From: Pedobacter kyungheensis
GTDB taxonomy: Bacteria; Bacteroidota; Bacteroidia; Sphingobacteriales; Sphingobacteriaceae
DNA length: 64,000 bases
Direction of reading: 5' to 3'
NCBI RefSeq assembly: GCF_000812965.1
Contig: NZ_JSYN01000027.1
Location: forward strand, 165,757 to 229,756
This document shows, piece by piece, positions 24,518-33,994 of this stretch (its first letter is position 1; every line of letters begins with the position of its first letter). The translations under genes and the position numbers were made by a program. The notes beneath the pieces were generated by a model. The model was not told the origin of the DNA, did not search any database, and saw only the letters and a program-made list of their open reading frames with translations.

Positions 24518-27500
24518 ATGAAAAAAATGTACTTAGCGTGCCTAAGTATCTTATTGTTAAATTTTTTAGCAATAACTGCTTTTGCACAAAAAACCATTAC
24601 CGGGACGGTAGTGGAGGCGTCTGGCCCAATGCCAGGTGTAAGTGTCACAATTAAAGGCACTACGAAAGCCACACAGACCGATGCTGGCGGTAAATACACT
24701 ATCGCAGCTGCAGAAGGAAATATCCTTGTTTTCAGGTCTGTCGGCTATCTTTCAAAAGAAGTTACCGTTGGTGCATCTTCAACGATCAATGTCAGGCTCG
24801 AATCTTCTTCAAACAGTCTGGATGAAGTTCAGGTTACAACCGCCTTTGGCATTAAAAAAGAAAAAAGAGCTATAGGTTACTCTACTCAGGAAGTGGCTGG
24901 TAAAGACCTGACTATTGGTCAGGCACCAACTATTGCCCAGGGTTTAATGGGTAAAGTAGCTGGTTTACAAATCTCTCAATCAGGTGGTGGTGTAGAAGGT
25001 GGGTCATCGAGGATTGTTGTGCGTGGAAATACTTCATTAACAGGAGATAACCGCGCCTTGATTATTGTAGATGGAGTGGCGATAAATAACGATCCGGCCA
25101 ATGTGAACGGTAACAGCGGTTCATCTGTAGCAGGTAATACTGGTGCCGATGTTTCATCAAATAATGACTGGGGTACAGGATTGAACTTTATCAATCAGGA
25201 TGATATTGAAAATATTACGGTGTTAAAAGGCCCGGCAGCAGCGGCATTATATGGTGCAAGGGGTGGTAATGGTGTGATCTTAATTACCCGCAAAAAAGGT
25301 AGTAACAGACCGGGTTTGGGCGTTGATTACAATTATTCTTACCGACATACCAATCCATACGAAATTCAGAATTTTCAAAATGAATATGGTCAGGGTGGTG
25401 TTGCTTCAATGCTAACTGCCGATAATAGTAAAATGTTTCCGACAAACACGGCAGGACAACGTTACCAGATTGGAAACAGTTATAACCCAACAGGAACCTA
25501 TTTAAGTAATTCTTTTGGTACTGTTCCTTATCCTAATGGTAAATTAACAGATGCGTATTTCAGTTATCCTGGAAGCCAGTCGTGGGGTCCAAGGTTTGAT
25601 AATCAGCCTATCTTAAATTATGATGGCGTGTTAAGACCTTATTCTGCACAACCTGATAACTGGAAAGCATTTTTTCCCGATGGTTCTGTAGTAACTCATA
25701 ATGTGGCTATCTCTGGAGGAAGTGACAATGCTACCGGCCGTCTTTCCTATACCAGAAATGACACCAAAGCCAACATACTTAATAGTAATATGCAGTCTAA
25801 TACCTTTAACCTGGGCTCTACTTTAAAAGTTTCTAAAAAACTAAGTGCTGAGGTTACGGCAAGCTATGTAAATTTCACGCGTTTAAATGCTCCGTCGGTT
25901 GGTGCCGGCTATTTGGGAGGTGTAATTTATTCGATGCCGAGAGATTACAATCCCTATGTTGATTTTGACAACACTTATGGCCCTAACAATACCCGTAAGG
26001 ATGTGCTAACCTCAAGTAATTTTCCGGCAGGTTCTCCAGCTTATCCCTACAGCGGAGGTTATATAGCCAACCAGTATTGGAATGCATTTAATAACAATAC
26101 CGTTTTTAACCGGAATGGCTTAACCGGGGGTATGAAGTTAATGGCCGATTTAACCGATTTCTTAAACGTTACCGCTCAGGGTGGTGTTGATAATTCGAAT
26201 GATGTTACTACAGTAAAAAACCAGCCAACTGATATATTAGGACAGGCTAATGGTGCTTACAAATTAGCACAGGCAAAAAATTTATCGACCAATTTACAAG
26301 CTTTTGCACGTTTACATAAAGACAACCTATTTGGTAAAGAAATTAATGCCAGTTTAACTGCTGGTGTGGAAAGGTATTACAGAAATGACTATATATCGAG
26401 TAACAGAACCGATGGTAATTTAGTAAAACCCTTTGTTTTTGCCTTAAATAATGGCTCAAATCCTGTTCCTCAACCAGAAGAGACTAAATATGCCAAAAAA
26501 ATCAACTCAGCATACAGTTTCTTAAACCTTTCTTATAAAAACTACCTGTTTTTAGAGGCTACGGCACGTAACGACTGGTCGAGTACATTGGCGAATGGTG
26601 CAAATTCTTACTTCTACCCGGCTGCTAATTTAAGTTATGTATTTACGGATGGTATTAAAGGTATTCAAAACAGTTTGCCGTGGTTAAGCTTTGGTAAACT
26701 GAAATTCTCTTATGCCGAAACGGGTTCTGATACCGATCCTTATACCATTTTTAATGTTTTAGATGTATCTACCAATAATGGTCAGCAGGCTCAGAGTTTG
26801 CCTGGAACATTAAAGTTTGAAGGAGTTCAACCTCAGCGAAGCAGATCTTACGAAGGAGGTGTGTCTCTTGGTTTCTTTAAAAACAGGTTGAATGTTGATT
26901 TAACCGCTTATTCGATGAAAACTTATAACCAGATTTTGGATAATCCATTGGCTTTATCGTCTGGTTTTAGCAATGTTAAAATTAATACAGGATCATTAGG
27001 TAATACCGGTTTTGAGTTTATTGTTAGTGGGTCTCCCATCAAAACAAAAGATTTTAGCTGGGATGTATCGATTAGTGGCTCACATGCCAGAACCAAAGTT
27101 TTGGCCTTACAAGATGGTGTAAATACCTTAACCTTGGGTAACTTCTTTGGTGGAAATGGTATTTCTCAACGCGTTCAGGTTGGCGATTATTATGGAACAT
27201 TGTATGGTAAGGATTTCACTTATATGAATGGCAGTAAAGTAGTAAAACGTGCAGTGGGAACTGATGGTTTACCTTTACAATATACTGTTGATGGGAAAAG
27301 TTATTATGCCGGTACCCAATGGGTGTTAACCAATGGTGAGGTGGCAATTGGTAACTCTCAGCCATTTTTAACGGGAGGTATTACAAATACCTTTAAGTAC
27401 AAAGCATTTTCATTATATGTATTGGCCGATGCGAAAATTGGTGGTGATACTTTTTTTGGTTCTTATGCTGCAGGAATGGGAAGTGGAAACCTGGAGGAGA

Positions 27501-27946
27501 CGCTAAAAGAACGTAACGGCGGTGGCTTACCTTTAGTATATCCTGACGGAACACGTGCTAATACTGGGGTTATATTGGATGGTGTATTTGCCGATGGTAC
27601 ACGAAATACAGATGTAGTTAATTATCAGTGGTATTATCAGGGTACCTTCTCTGCATGGAATCACCTTGGAGTACCCCGTTCTGCAGCAGTATTTAAAAAT
27701 TCCTGGATGAAACTGAGAGAGGTGGCACTAACTTATCAGGTTCCTGCAAAATTCATTCAAAAAACCCGGTTTATTCAAAATCTATCACTTTCCCTAGTAG
27801 GAAGAGACCTCTTCTACATTTTTACCACTATACCTAAAGGATTAAATCCGGAAGGAGTAAACAGTATAGGTAATATGCAGGGAATTGAGTACGATTCATT
27901 ACCAAAAACAAGATCGTTTGGTTTCACGATACGTTCTTCATTTTAA
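24518..27946 (+). CDS. SusC/RagA-type TonB-linked outer-membrane transporter (locus 2)
   Basis: This 1142-residue outer-membrane transporter has a signal peptide (ending TAFAQ), a carboxypeptidase-like regulatory domain (about 24-100), a plug domain with VVRGNTSLTG, IIVDGVAINNDP and AALYGARGGNGVILITRKKG, and a C-terminal barrel ending in IRSSF. It belongs to the same family as the transporter at 16037, and their first 30 residues are strikingly alike. The gene pairs with susD 19 bases downstream and with GH29 and GH3 enzymes, forming a polysaccharide-utilisation locus. Confidence 0.95.
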   Translation: MKKMYLACLSILLLNFLAITAFAQKTITGTVVEASGPMPGVSVTIKGTTKATQTDAGGKYTIAAAEGNILVFRSVGYLSKEVTVGASSTINVRLESSSNSLDEVQVTTAFGIKKEKRAIGYSTQEVAGKDLTIGQAPTIAQGLMGKVAGLQISQSGGGVEGGSSRIVVRGNTSLTGDNRALIIVDGVAINNDPANVNGNSGSSVAGNTGADVSSNNDWGTGLNFINQDDIENITVLKGPAAAALYGARGGNGVILITRKKGSNRPGLGVDYNYSYRHTNPYEIQNFQNEYGQGGVASMLTADNSKMFPTNTAGQRYQIGNSYNPTGTYLSNSFGTVPYPNGKLTDAYFSYPGSQSWGPRFDNQPILNYDGVLRPYSAQPDNWKAFFPDGSVVTHNVAISGGSDNATGRLSYTRNDTKANILNSNMQSNTFNLGSTLKVSKKLSAEVTASYVNFTRLNAPSVGAGYLGGVIYSMPRDYNPYVDFDNTYGPNNTRKDVLTSSNFPAGSPAYPYSGGYIANQYWNAFNNNTVFNRNGLTGGMKLMADLTDFLNVTAQGGVDNSNDVTTVKNQPTDILGQANGAYKLAQAKNLSTNLQAFARLHKDNLFGKEINASLTAGVERYYRNDYISSNRTDGNLVKPFVFALNNGSNPVPQPEETKYAKKINSAYSFLNLSYKNYLFLEATARNDWSSTLANGANSYFYPAANLSYVFTDGIKGIQNSLPWLSFGKLKFSYAETGSDTDPYTIFNVLDVSTNNGQQAQSLPGTLKFEGVQPQRSRSYEGGVSLGFFKNRLNVDLTAYSMKTYNQILDNPLALSSGFSNVKINTGSLGNTGFEFIVSGSPIKTKDFSWDVSISGSHARTKVLALQDGVNTLTLGNFFGGNGISQRVQVGDYYGTLYGKDFTYMNGSKVVKRAVGTDGLPLQYTVDGKSYYAGTQWVLTNGEVAIGNSQPFLTGGITNTFKYKAFSLYVLADAKIGGDTFFGSYAAGMGSGNLEETLKERNGGGLPLVYPDGTRANTGVILDGVFADGTRNTDVVNYQWYYQGTFSAWNHLGVPRSAAVFKNSWMKLREVALTYQVPAKFIQKTRFIQNLSLSLVGRDLFYIFTTIPKGLNPEGVNSIGNMQGIEYDSLPKTRSFGFTIRSSF

Positions 27947-27965
27947 TAATCTAAAACATTAAGAC

Positions 27966-29600
27966 ATGAAAATTCAACATAAAATAATCCACACGGTACT
28001 TGGCATATCGCTAATGGCTGGTATGGTATCGTGTAAAAAGGGTTTCGAAGAATTAAATATGCCGTATAAAGATGCAACTGTTTCTACAGCTACTCCTGCA
28101 GGCTTTTTTAATAACCTGGCTAAACGGGCAACGCAAGAGGATTATACGATATATACGGGTTTGTTTATGCCAATTACAAATCAGCAGGGTGTTCAGAATA
28201 GAAATTTGCCTTACACCAATTATATTACCTCGTTTTGGAGTACTTATTATTCCGATTTGGCAGACTACAAACAACTGTTAAAATTAATCAGCTCATCGCC
28301 AAACCCTGATGTTTATAACAATGTAAAGTATATGGCCAATATTCTAATGGCTCAAAAAACCTTATCGATGTTAGATCGCTACGGAGATATACCTTATAGC
28401 CAGGCGGGTATTGCTACAGAAGGTGCCGCCAATTATAAACCACAATACGATAAAGAAGAAGCGGTTTACAGCAGTGTTTTAGATGATTTAAAGGCAGCTG
28501 TTGAAGGAGTTGGAGGAGCAAATCAAAGCTCAATCGGCACTTATGAGTCGTTTTTGGCGAATGATTTTGTTGCCTGGAAAAAATTTGGTAACGCGCTTCG
28601 GTTGCGCTATGCGGTGCGTTTAAGTAAAACCAATCTACAAACCAAAGCTAAAGCCGCTATTGTAGAAATTCTGGGCAATCCGTCAACTTATCCATTGCCA
28701 AACGATCAGGACCTAACCGCATTATACAAAAGTAACTATGGTAGCTATCCTTTGGTTGTAGTGCCTAATAGTCCGGATTATGGCGATCGTTTTTGGTATG
28801 CATTTCGTGAGCTTTCCGTTTCAAATATCAGGATGAGTTCTAATGTGTTTGCGAAAATGTCGTCAACCAATGCTGATGATGGTTCGGGTTTCTTCGACCC
28901 ACGTTATAAAGTATGGTTTATGCCAAATAATGCTGGGAAATGGATACCTCAGCCACAAAACGGAACCGTTGCTGATGGTGGTACACCATACCCAAATACA
29001 TCGGCTAATGCACCAATGGCTCCAGGTACCGATCCAGATAATAAGTTTGCTTCATTTAACTATTACCTTGTTCGTGATTTTCAGAGCTTCCCTTATGTAA
29101 TCATTTCAGAAGCTGATGTACATTTCTTAAAAGCCGAGGCCTACAATCAAGGTATCGGTGTTGCTGCAAACCAGGCTTTGGCAGAAACAGAATACAATTT
29201 AGGTATGCGGGCCTCTGTTAATTTTTGGTATACTACTGTAAATAGCAATACCACATCAATTTGGCCAACAGCAGCCAAACCTGGGCCGATTACTCAAGCG
29301 CAAATTGATGTATTTACCAATAACCCGGCAGTTAAGTTTACACCTGGTGATGTAGCCGGAAATTATAAAAAGATAATTACCCAATCATGGTTGGCCAGCA
29401 TGTTTAATGCCGTAGAAACCTGGTGTACAGTTAGGCGTACCGGATTAACTCCAAAAGATGCAAGTTATAACCCTACAACCTACAACAGATTGCCTTATCC
29501 TGATGATGAAAAAACCAATAACTCAGCAAATTTGTCTGCAATTGGGGGTAACGTAGGACCAGAAGTTCAGATTCAAAAGAAAGTTTACTGGATGCCTTAA
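27966..29600 (+). CDS. SusD/RagB-family surface lipoprotein (locus 2)
   Basis: This 544-residue glycan-binding lipoprotein has lipobox MVSC at C23 and a mature part beginning KKGFEELNMPY. Helical TPR-like segments follow, and the C-terminal VYWMP end matches the SusD-like superfamily. It partners the SusC protein encoded 19 bases upstream. A terminator hairpin lies 24 bases after the stop codon, before the fucosidase gene. Confidence 0.94.
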   Translation: MKIQHKIIHTVLGISLMAGMVSCKKGFEELNMPYKDATVSTATPAGFFNNLAKRATQEDYTIYTGLFMPITNQQGVQNRNLPYTNYITSFWSTYYSDLADYKQLLKLISSSPNPDVYNNVKYMANILMAQKTLSMLDRYGDIPYSQAGIATEGAANYKPQYDKEEAVYSSVLDDLKAAVEGVGGANQSSIGTYESFLANDFVAWKKFGNALRLRYAVRLSKTNLQTKAKAAIVEILGNPSTYPLPNDQDLTALYKSNYGSYPLVVVPNSPDYGDRFWYAFRELSVSNIRMSSNVFAKMSSTNADDGSGFFDPRYKVWFMPNNAGKWIPQPQNGTVADGGTPYPNTSANAPMAPGTDPDNKFASFNYYLVRDFQSFPYVIISEADVHFLKAEAYNQGIGVAANQALAETEYNLGMRASVNFWYTTVNSNTTSIWPTAAKPGPITQAQIDVFTNNPAVKFTPGDVAGNYKKIITQSWLASMFNAVETWCTVRRTGLTPKDASYNPTTYNRLPYPDDEKTNNSANLSAIGGNVGPEVQIQKKVYWMP

Positions 29601-29624
29601 TCCGAAATAATTTAATCCATAAAT

Positions 29625-29656
29625 ATCCCGGTCAATAATATGGCCGGGATTTTTAT
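29625..29656 (+). terminator. Hairpin after locus-2 susD
   Basis: ATCCCGG and CCGGGAT arms with a loop of about 10 bases, followed by TTTTTAT. It sits 45 bases before the GH29 start, so susCD may be transcribed at a higher level than the enzyme genes. Confidence 0.65.
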
Positions 29657-29701
29657 ACTTAATGGTGGTTTCATCACCATTTAAAAATAAACAACACACA
29701 A

Positions 29702-31126
29702 ATGAAATTTAAAAACTACCTCCTCTTCTGTTTTGGTCTGATTGCATTAAATGTTTCTGCCCAGCAAAACGATATTATGCCGCAGTCCGAAATTTACGAA
29801 TGGCCTAAAGATGCTGCCGTTAAACAAAAGCTCGAATCATGGCAGGATAAAAAATTTGGGATGATCATCCACTGGGGGCTATATGCCGTACCAGGTATTA
29901 TCGAATCGTGGTCGATCTGCTCTGAGGATTGGATAGACCGGGATAGTACCATTAAATACGAAGACTATAAAAAATGGTATTGGGGCTTTAGCGAAAAGTT
30001 TAACCCAACCAAATTTAACCCCGAACAATGGGCTAAGGCAGGTAAAAGTGCCGGTATGAAATACCTGGTTTTTACCACCAAACACCACGATGGTTTTGCC
30101 ATGTTCGATACCAAACAATCTGATTTTAGTATTGCCAAAGGTCCTTTTGCCAGCAATCCCAGAAAGGATGTGGCCAAATATGTATTCGAAGCCTTCCGCA
30201 AAGAAAACTTCATGATTGGTGCTTATTTTTCTAAACCCGACTGGCATTCGCAGTACTACTGGTGGGATAAATATGCCACAGCCAACAGGAACAATAATTA
30301 CGACATCAGAAAGAACCCATGGCGCTGGAACCAGTTTAAAAGCTTTACCCAGAACCAGATTGGCGAGTTGATGAACAATTATGGTAGTATTGATATTTTG
30401 TGGCTCGATGGTGGTTGGGTACGTCCACGCGCGAGTGTGAACAAAGAAGTACTTTCATGGGGGGCGCCAATTCCGGATTGGAGTCAGGACATTGATATGC
30501 CGAAGATCGCTGCTGATGCCAGAAAGGCACACCCGGGTTTAATTGTGGTTGATCGTACGGTACATGGTCAGTACGAAAATTACCAAACGCCAGAGCAGAA
30601 AATCCCGGAAACACAGCTGGATTATCCCTGGGAGAGCTGTATGACTTTAGGTGGTGCCTGGGGCTTTGTAGCGAACGACAGGTATAAACCAGCACGAGAA
30701 GTGGTACATAAACTGGTCGAGATTGTGGCTAAAGGCGGAAGCTTGCTTTTAGGTATCGGCCCCAAAGCCGATGGAACTTTACCCGATAATGTAATTGCCA
30801 GACTAGGCGAAGTAGGACAGTGGACAGCAAAAAATGGTGCCGCTATCTATGGCACAAGGATCACCAAAAACTATCATGACGGCCAAAACTGGTTTACGCA
30901 GAGTAAAGATGGTAAAACGGTATATGGCATCAGCTTAGTGGATAATAATCCTGTTAAAGAAATTTCGTGGAAAGGCAGCATTCCTAAAAAAGGAACAGCC
31001 ATTACACTGCTAAGCAATAACCAAAAAATAAAATGGAAACTGGTTGATGGTAAGGTACATTTCGACTTCCCTAAAACCGACGAGCATATTGCACTGGCCT
31101 TTTCGTTTACCCCCGAAACCGAATAA
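29702..31126 (+). CDS. GH29 alpha-L-fucosidase
   Basis: This exported glycoside hydrolase of 474 residues has a signal peptide ending NVSAQ (about residue 21). GH29 signatures seen are GMIIHWGLY (53-61), the substrate-binding KHHDGFAMF (127-135), and DILWLDGGW with the predicted nucleophile D236, together with WESCMTLGGAWGF further on. It would release alpha-L-fucose from glycans in the periplasm or at the surface. Its stop codon overlaps the start of the GH3 gene (TAATG), so the two enzymes are translated together and likely act on the same substrate imported by SusCD. Confidence 0.93.
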   Translation: MKFKNYLLFCFGLIALNVSAQQNDIMPQSEIYEWPKDAAVKQKLESWQDKKFGMIIHWGLYAVPGIIESWSICSEDWIDRDSTIKYEDYKKWYWGFSEKFNPTKFNPEQWAKAGKSAGMKYLVFTTKHHDGFAMFDTKQSDFSIAKGPFASNPRKDVAKYVFEAFRKENFMIGAYFSKPDWHSQYYWWDKYATANRNNNYDIRKNPWRWNQFKSFTQNQIGELMNNYGSIDILWLDGGWVRPRASVNKEVLSWGAPIPDWSQDIDMPKIAADARKAHPGLIVVDRTVHGQYENYQTPEQKIPETQLDYPWESCMTLGGAWGFVANDRYKPAREVVHKLVEIVAKGGSLLLGIGPKADGTLPDNVIARLGEVGQWTAKNGAAIYGTRITKNYHDGQNWFTQSKDGKTVYGISLVDNNPVKEISWKGSIPKKGTAITLLSNNQKIKWKLVDGKVHFDFPKTDEHIALAFSFTPETE

Positions 31127-33807
31127 TGATGTTTAACCTTAAAAGAAATACCTTTTTACTTTCAGCATTATTATTATCAGCTGGTGTTTGTGCGCAAAAT
31201 AAAAACGTGCAGAACCTACCTTACAAAAATCCTAAACTCAGTATCGATTTAAGGGTTAAAGATCTGGTATCGAGAATGACGCCTGAAGAAAAATTCTGGC
31301 AATTGTTTATGGTGCCTGGCGATGTAGATGGAATTGCAAAAGGCCATTATAAAAACGGAATTTTTGGCTTGCAAATTAGTGCGCAATCGGGCGGAGCAGG
31401 AGAAGCCCAGCAACTGTTGAGCTACAATACTACCGAGAATGCCCTTACCCTGGCTAAAAAAGTGAATCAGTTACAACGTTACCTGGTTAACAATACCCGC
31501 CTCGGCATCCCGATGCTGGTGTTTGACGAGGCTTTACACGGTTTGGTGCGCAAAAATGCAACAGCTTTTCCGCAGTCAATTGGCTTAGCTGCAACGTTTG
31601 ATACGCTAATTATGGCTCAGATTGGCAAACGGATAGCATACGAAGCTAAAGTGAGGGGTATAAGAGATGTATTAGCTCCCGTAATCAACATGGCCGAGGA
31701 TGTACGCTGGGGACGTGTAGAAGAAACTTATGGCGAAGATCCTTACCTCACCAAAGTGATGGGCGCCGCATTTATGAATGCTATCGAAAAAGAAAATGTG
31801 GTGGTAACACCAAAGCACCTGATTGCTAACGTTGGCGATGGGGGCAGAGACAGTTATCCCATTCAGAAAACGGAAAGATTTTTACGCGAAATACACTTCC
31901 CGGCATTTGAAGCAGGAGTAAAAAGGGCAGGTATCCGTTCTGTAATGACTTCTTATAACAGTGTCGACGGAACGCCTGCAACTTCCAATTACTGGCTTTT
32001 AACCAAAACCTTAAAACACGATTGGGGTTTTAAAGGTTTTGTGATCTCTGATGCAGGTGCAGTAGGTGGGGCAAATGTATTGCATAATACCTCAAAAAAC
32101 TATGCACAATCTACCTTACAGGCTTTAAATGGTGGTCTTGATGTTATTTTTCAGGTGGAATATGAACATTACAAACTTTTTAAACCACCGTTTTTAGATG
32201 GAAGTATTCCAAAGGCACGGATTGATGATGCCGTTTCGAGGGTTTTAAGGGCTAAGTTCGAATTGGGATTGTTCGAGAACCCTTATGTTTCAGAAAAGGA
32301 GGCAGAAGCTTCGCTTACTGATTTATCGGCTAAGGCTTTGGCTAAAAAATCGGCTTTAGAATCCTTCGTATTGTTAAAGAATAATCAAAATGTATTGCCG
32401 CTAAAGCAAGCCAAAAATATCCTGGTATTGGGGCAAGATGCTGTAGAAGCTCGTTTGGGGGGATATAGTGGAACCGGGATTGGTAAAATCAGCATCCTAG
32501 ATGGAATCAAATCCAGGGCTAGTGATTTGGTGAAGGTAAATTATGCCCAGGGAAGTTTTAGGGAAAGTAAAAAGTATACAGTAATCGATTCTACATTTCT
32601 GAGTTCGAAAAACGGCAAAGGATTAACCGGTGAATATTTTAACACTACTGATCTTTCCGGTAAGCCCGTATTAACCAGAACCGATAAACAAATCGATTTC
32701 ATGTGGACGCTCTATTCGCCCAACGAGAAACTGGCAACCGATAATTATTCGGTGAGATGGCAAGGAGAAATTAAAGCGCAAAAAGCAGGTACCTATCAAA
32801 TCGGTTTAGCAGGAAACGACGGTTATAGGCTGTATCTGGATGGAAAGCTGATTATCGATCAGTGGGACAAAGCTTCTTACCATACACGTACCGAAGGCTT
32901 TAATTTTGAAGCAGGTAAAGCTTATCCGGTTAAAATCGAGTTTAAAGAGCCAAAAGGTAATGCCTACATCAAATTAATCTGGAATTATGGTGTTGAAGAT
33001 AAAGAAGCACAGTTACTGGAGGAAGCCAAAACAATGGCTAAAAATGCCGATGTCATCGTAGTTGCCGCAGGAATAAAGGAAGGAGAGTTTTTAGATCGTG
33101 CCATGCTGAGTTTGCCTGGCAATCAGGAACAACTGATTCAGGAAATGGCTAAAACTGGTAAACCTGTAGTGGTATTATTGGTAGGAGGGAGTGCGATAAC
33201 GATGGACAACTGGATCAACGATGCTTCGGCTATTTTAAATGTATGGTATCCGGGTGAAGAAGGCGGAACTGCTGTAGCCGAGACCTTATTCGGCGATTAC
33301 AATCCTGCCGGCAGACTACCAATTACTTATCCGGTGCATGAAGCGCAATTGCCGTTGGTTTATAACCACAAGCCAACAGGTAGAGGCGACGATTACAATA
33401 ATTTAAGTGGAGAACCATTGTTCCCTTTTGGTTATGGTTTAAGTTATACCACATTCGAATACAGCAATATTGCATTGGCTAAGCAAGCCATTAAAGAGAA
33501 TGAAAGCACTACCGTAAGCTTTACCCTTAAAAATACAGGCACCAAAGATGGCGAGGAAGTAGCACAGTTGTATCTGCGCGATATGCTGGCAACTGTGGTC
33601 CGTCCGGTTTTAGAACTTAAAGGATTTGAACGCGTTAAACTTAAGGCAGGTGAAAGCAAAACCATCAGTTTTAAAATTACACCCGAAATGCTGCAGATGT
33701 TAGATGCTAACCTGAAAACAGTTATTGAACCCGGCGATTTCAGGGTGATGATTGGGTCATCAAGCCGCGAACTGCAGTTAAAAGAAACCCTAACGGTAAA
33801 ACCATAA
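31126..33807 (+). CDS. GH3 glycosidase with PA14 insertion
   Basis: This 893-residue exported enzyme (signal peptide ending VCAQ, about 24) carries a GH3 N-terminal TIM barrel with DEALHGL (134-140), KHLIANVGDG and the nucleophile aspartate in ISDAG (D309). The GH3 C-terminal domain is interrupted by a PA14 module (about 500-625; GLTGEYFN, NDGYRLYLDGKLIIDQW), and the protein ends with a fibronectin III-like domain. The motif is SDA rather than the common SDW. Substrate could be beta-glucosidic or beta-xylosidic; the sequence does not decide. Two adjacent ATG codons (31126, 31129) are possible starts. Confidence 0.93.
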   Translation: MMFNLKRNTFLLSALLLSAGVCAQNKNVQNLPYKNPKLSIDLRVKDLVSRMTPEEKFWQLFMVPGDVDGIAKGHYKNGIFGLQISAQSGGAGEAQQLLSYNTTENALTLAKKVNQLQRYLVNNTRLGIPMLVFDEALHGLVRKNATAFPQSIGLAATFDTLIMAQIGKRIAYEAKVRGIRDVLAPVINMAEDVRWGRVEETYGEDPYLTKVMGAAFMNAIEKENVVVTPKHLIANVGDGGRDSYPIQKTERFLREIHFPAFEAGVKRAGIRSVMTSYNSVDGTPATSNYWLLTKTLKHDWGFKGFVISDAGAVGGANVLHNTSKNYAQSTLQALNGGLDVIFQVEYEHYKLFKPPFLDGSIPKARIDDAVSRVLRAKFELGLFENPYVSEKEAEASLTDLSAKALAKKSALESFVLLKNNQNVLPLKQAKNILVLGQDAVEARLGGYSGTGIGKISILDGIKSRASDLVKVNYAQGSFRESKKYTVIDSTFLSSKNGKGLTGEYFNTTDLSGKPVLTRTDKQIDFMWTLYSPNEKLATDNYSVRWQGEIKAQKAGTYQIGLAGNDGYRLYLDGKLIIDQWDKASYHTRTEGFNFEAGKAYPVKIEFKEPKGNAYIKLIWNYGVEDKEAQLLEEAKTMAKNADVIVVAAGIKEGEFLDRAMLSLPGNQEQLIQEMAKTGKPVVVLLVGGSAITMDNWINDASAILNVWYPGEEGGTAVAETLFGDYNPAGRLPITYPVHEAQLPLVYNHKPTGRGDDYNNLSGEPLFPFGYGLSYTTFEYSNIALAKQAIKENESTTVSFTLKNTGTKDGEEVAQLYLRDMLATVVRPVLELKGFERVKLKAGESKTISFKITPEMLQMLDANLKTVIEPGDFRVMIGSSSRELQLKETLTVKP

Positions 33808-33852
33808 AGATAATTCTCAGCCCTTGTATGATGGGTTATAATCGTACATGTT

Positions 33853-33886
33853 GCCGCAAGACCTGGTTAGTTTTGCGGCTTTTTTG
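33853..33886 (+). terminator. Terminator after the GH3 gene
   Basis: GCCGCAA and TTGCGGC arms with a loop of about 12 bases, followed by a run of T. It ends the polysaccharide-utilisation locus. Confidence 0.75.
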
Positions 33887-33908
33887 TTTCTTAATCTTTA
33901 TAATCCTA

Positions 33909-33931
33909 TCGGTCGGTGTCTCACCGACCGA
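33909..33931. repeat. Perfect palindromic hairpin TCGGTCGGTG-TCT-CACCGACCGA
   Basis: Ten-base arms pair perfectly around a three-base loop. There is no T-run after it, so it is more likely a dispersed repeat than a terminator. It lies between the converging GH3 and dehydrogenase genes. Confidence 0.6.
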
Positions 33932-33994
33932 CATTTATAACAATAGAGCCGATTGGTGGGGCATCAACCAATGGATAAAATTAATGAAGCGTGA

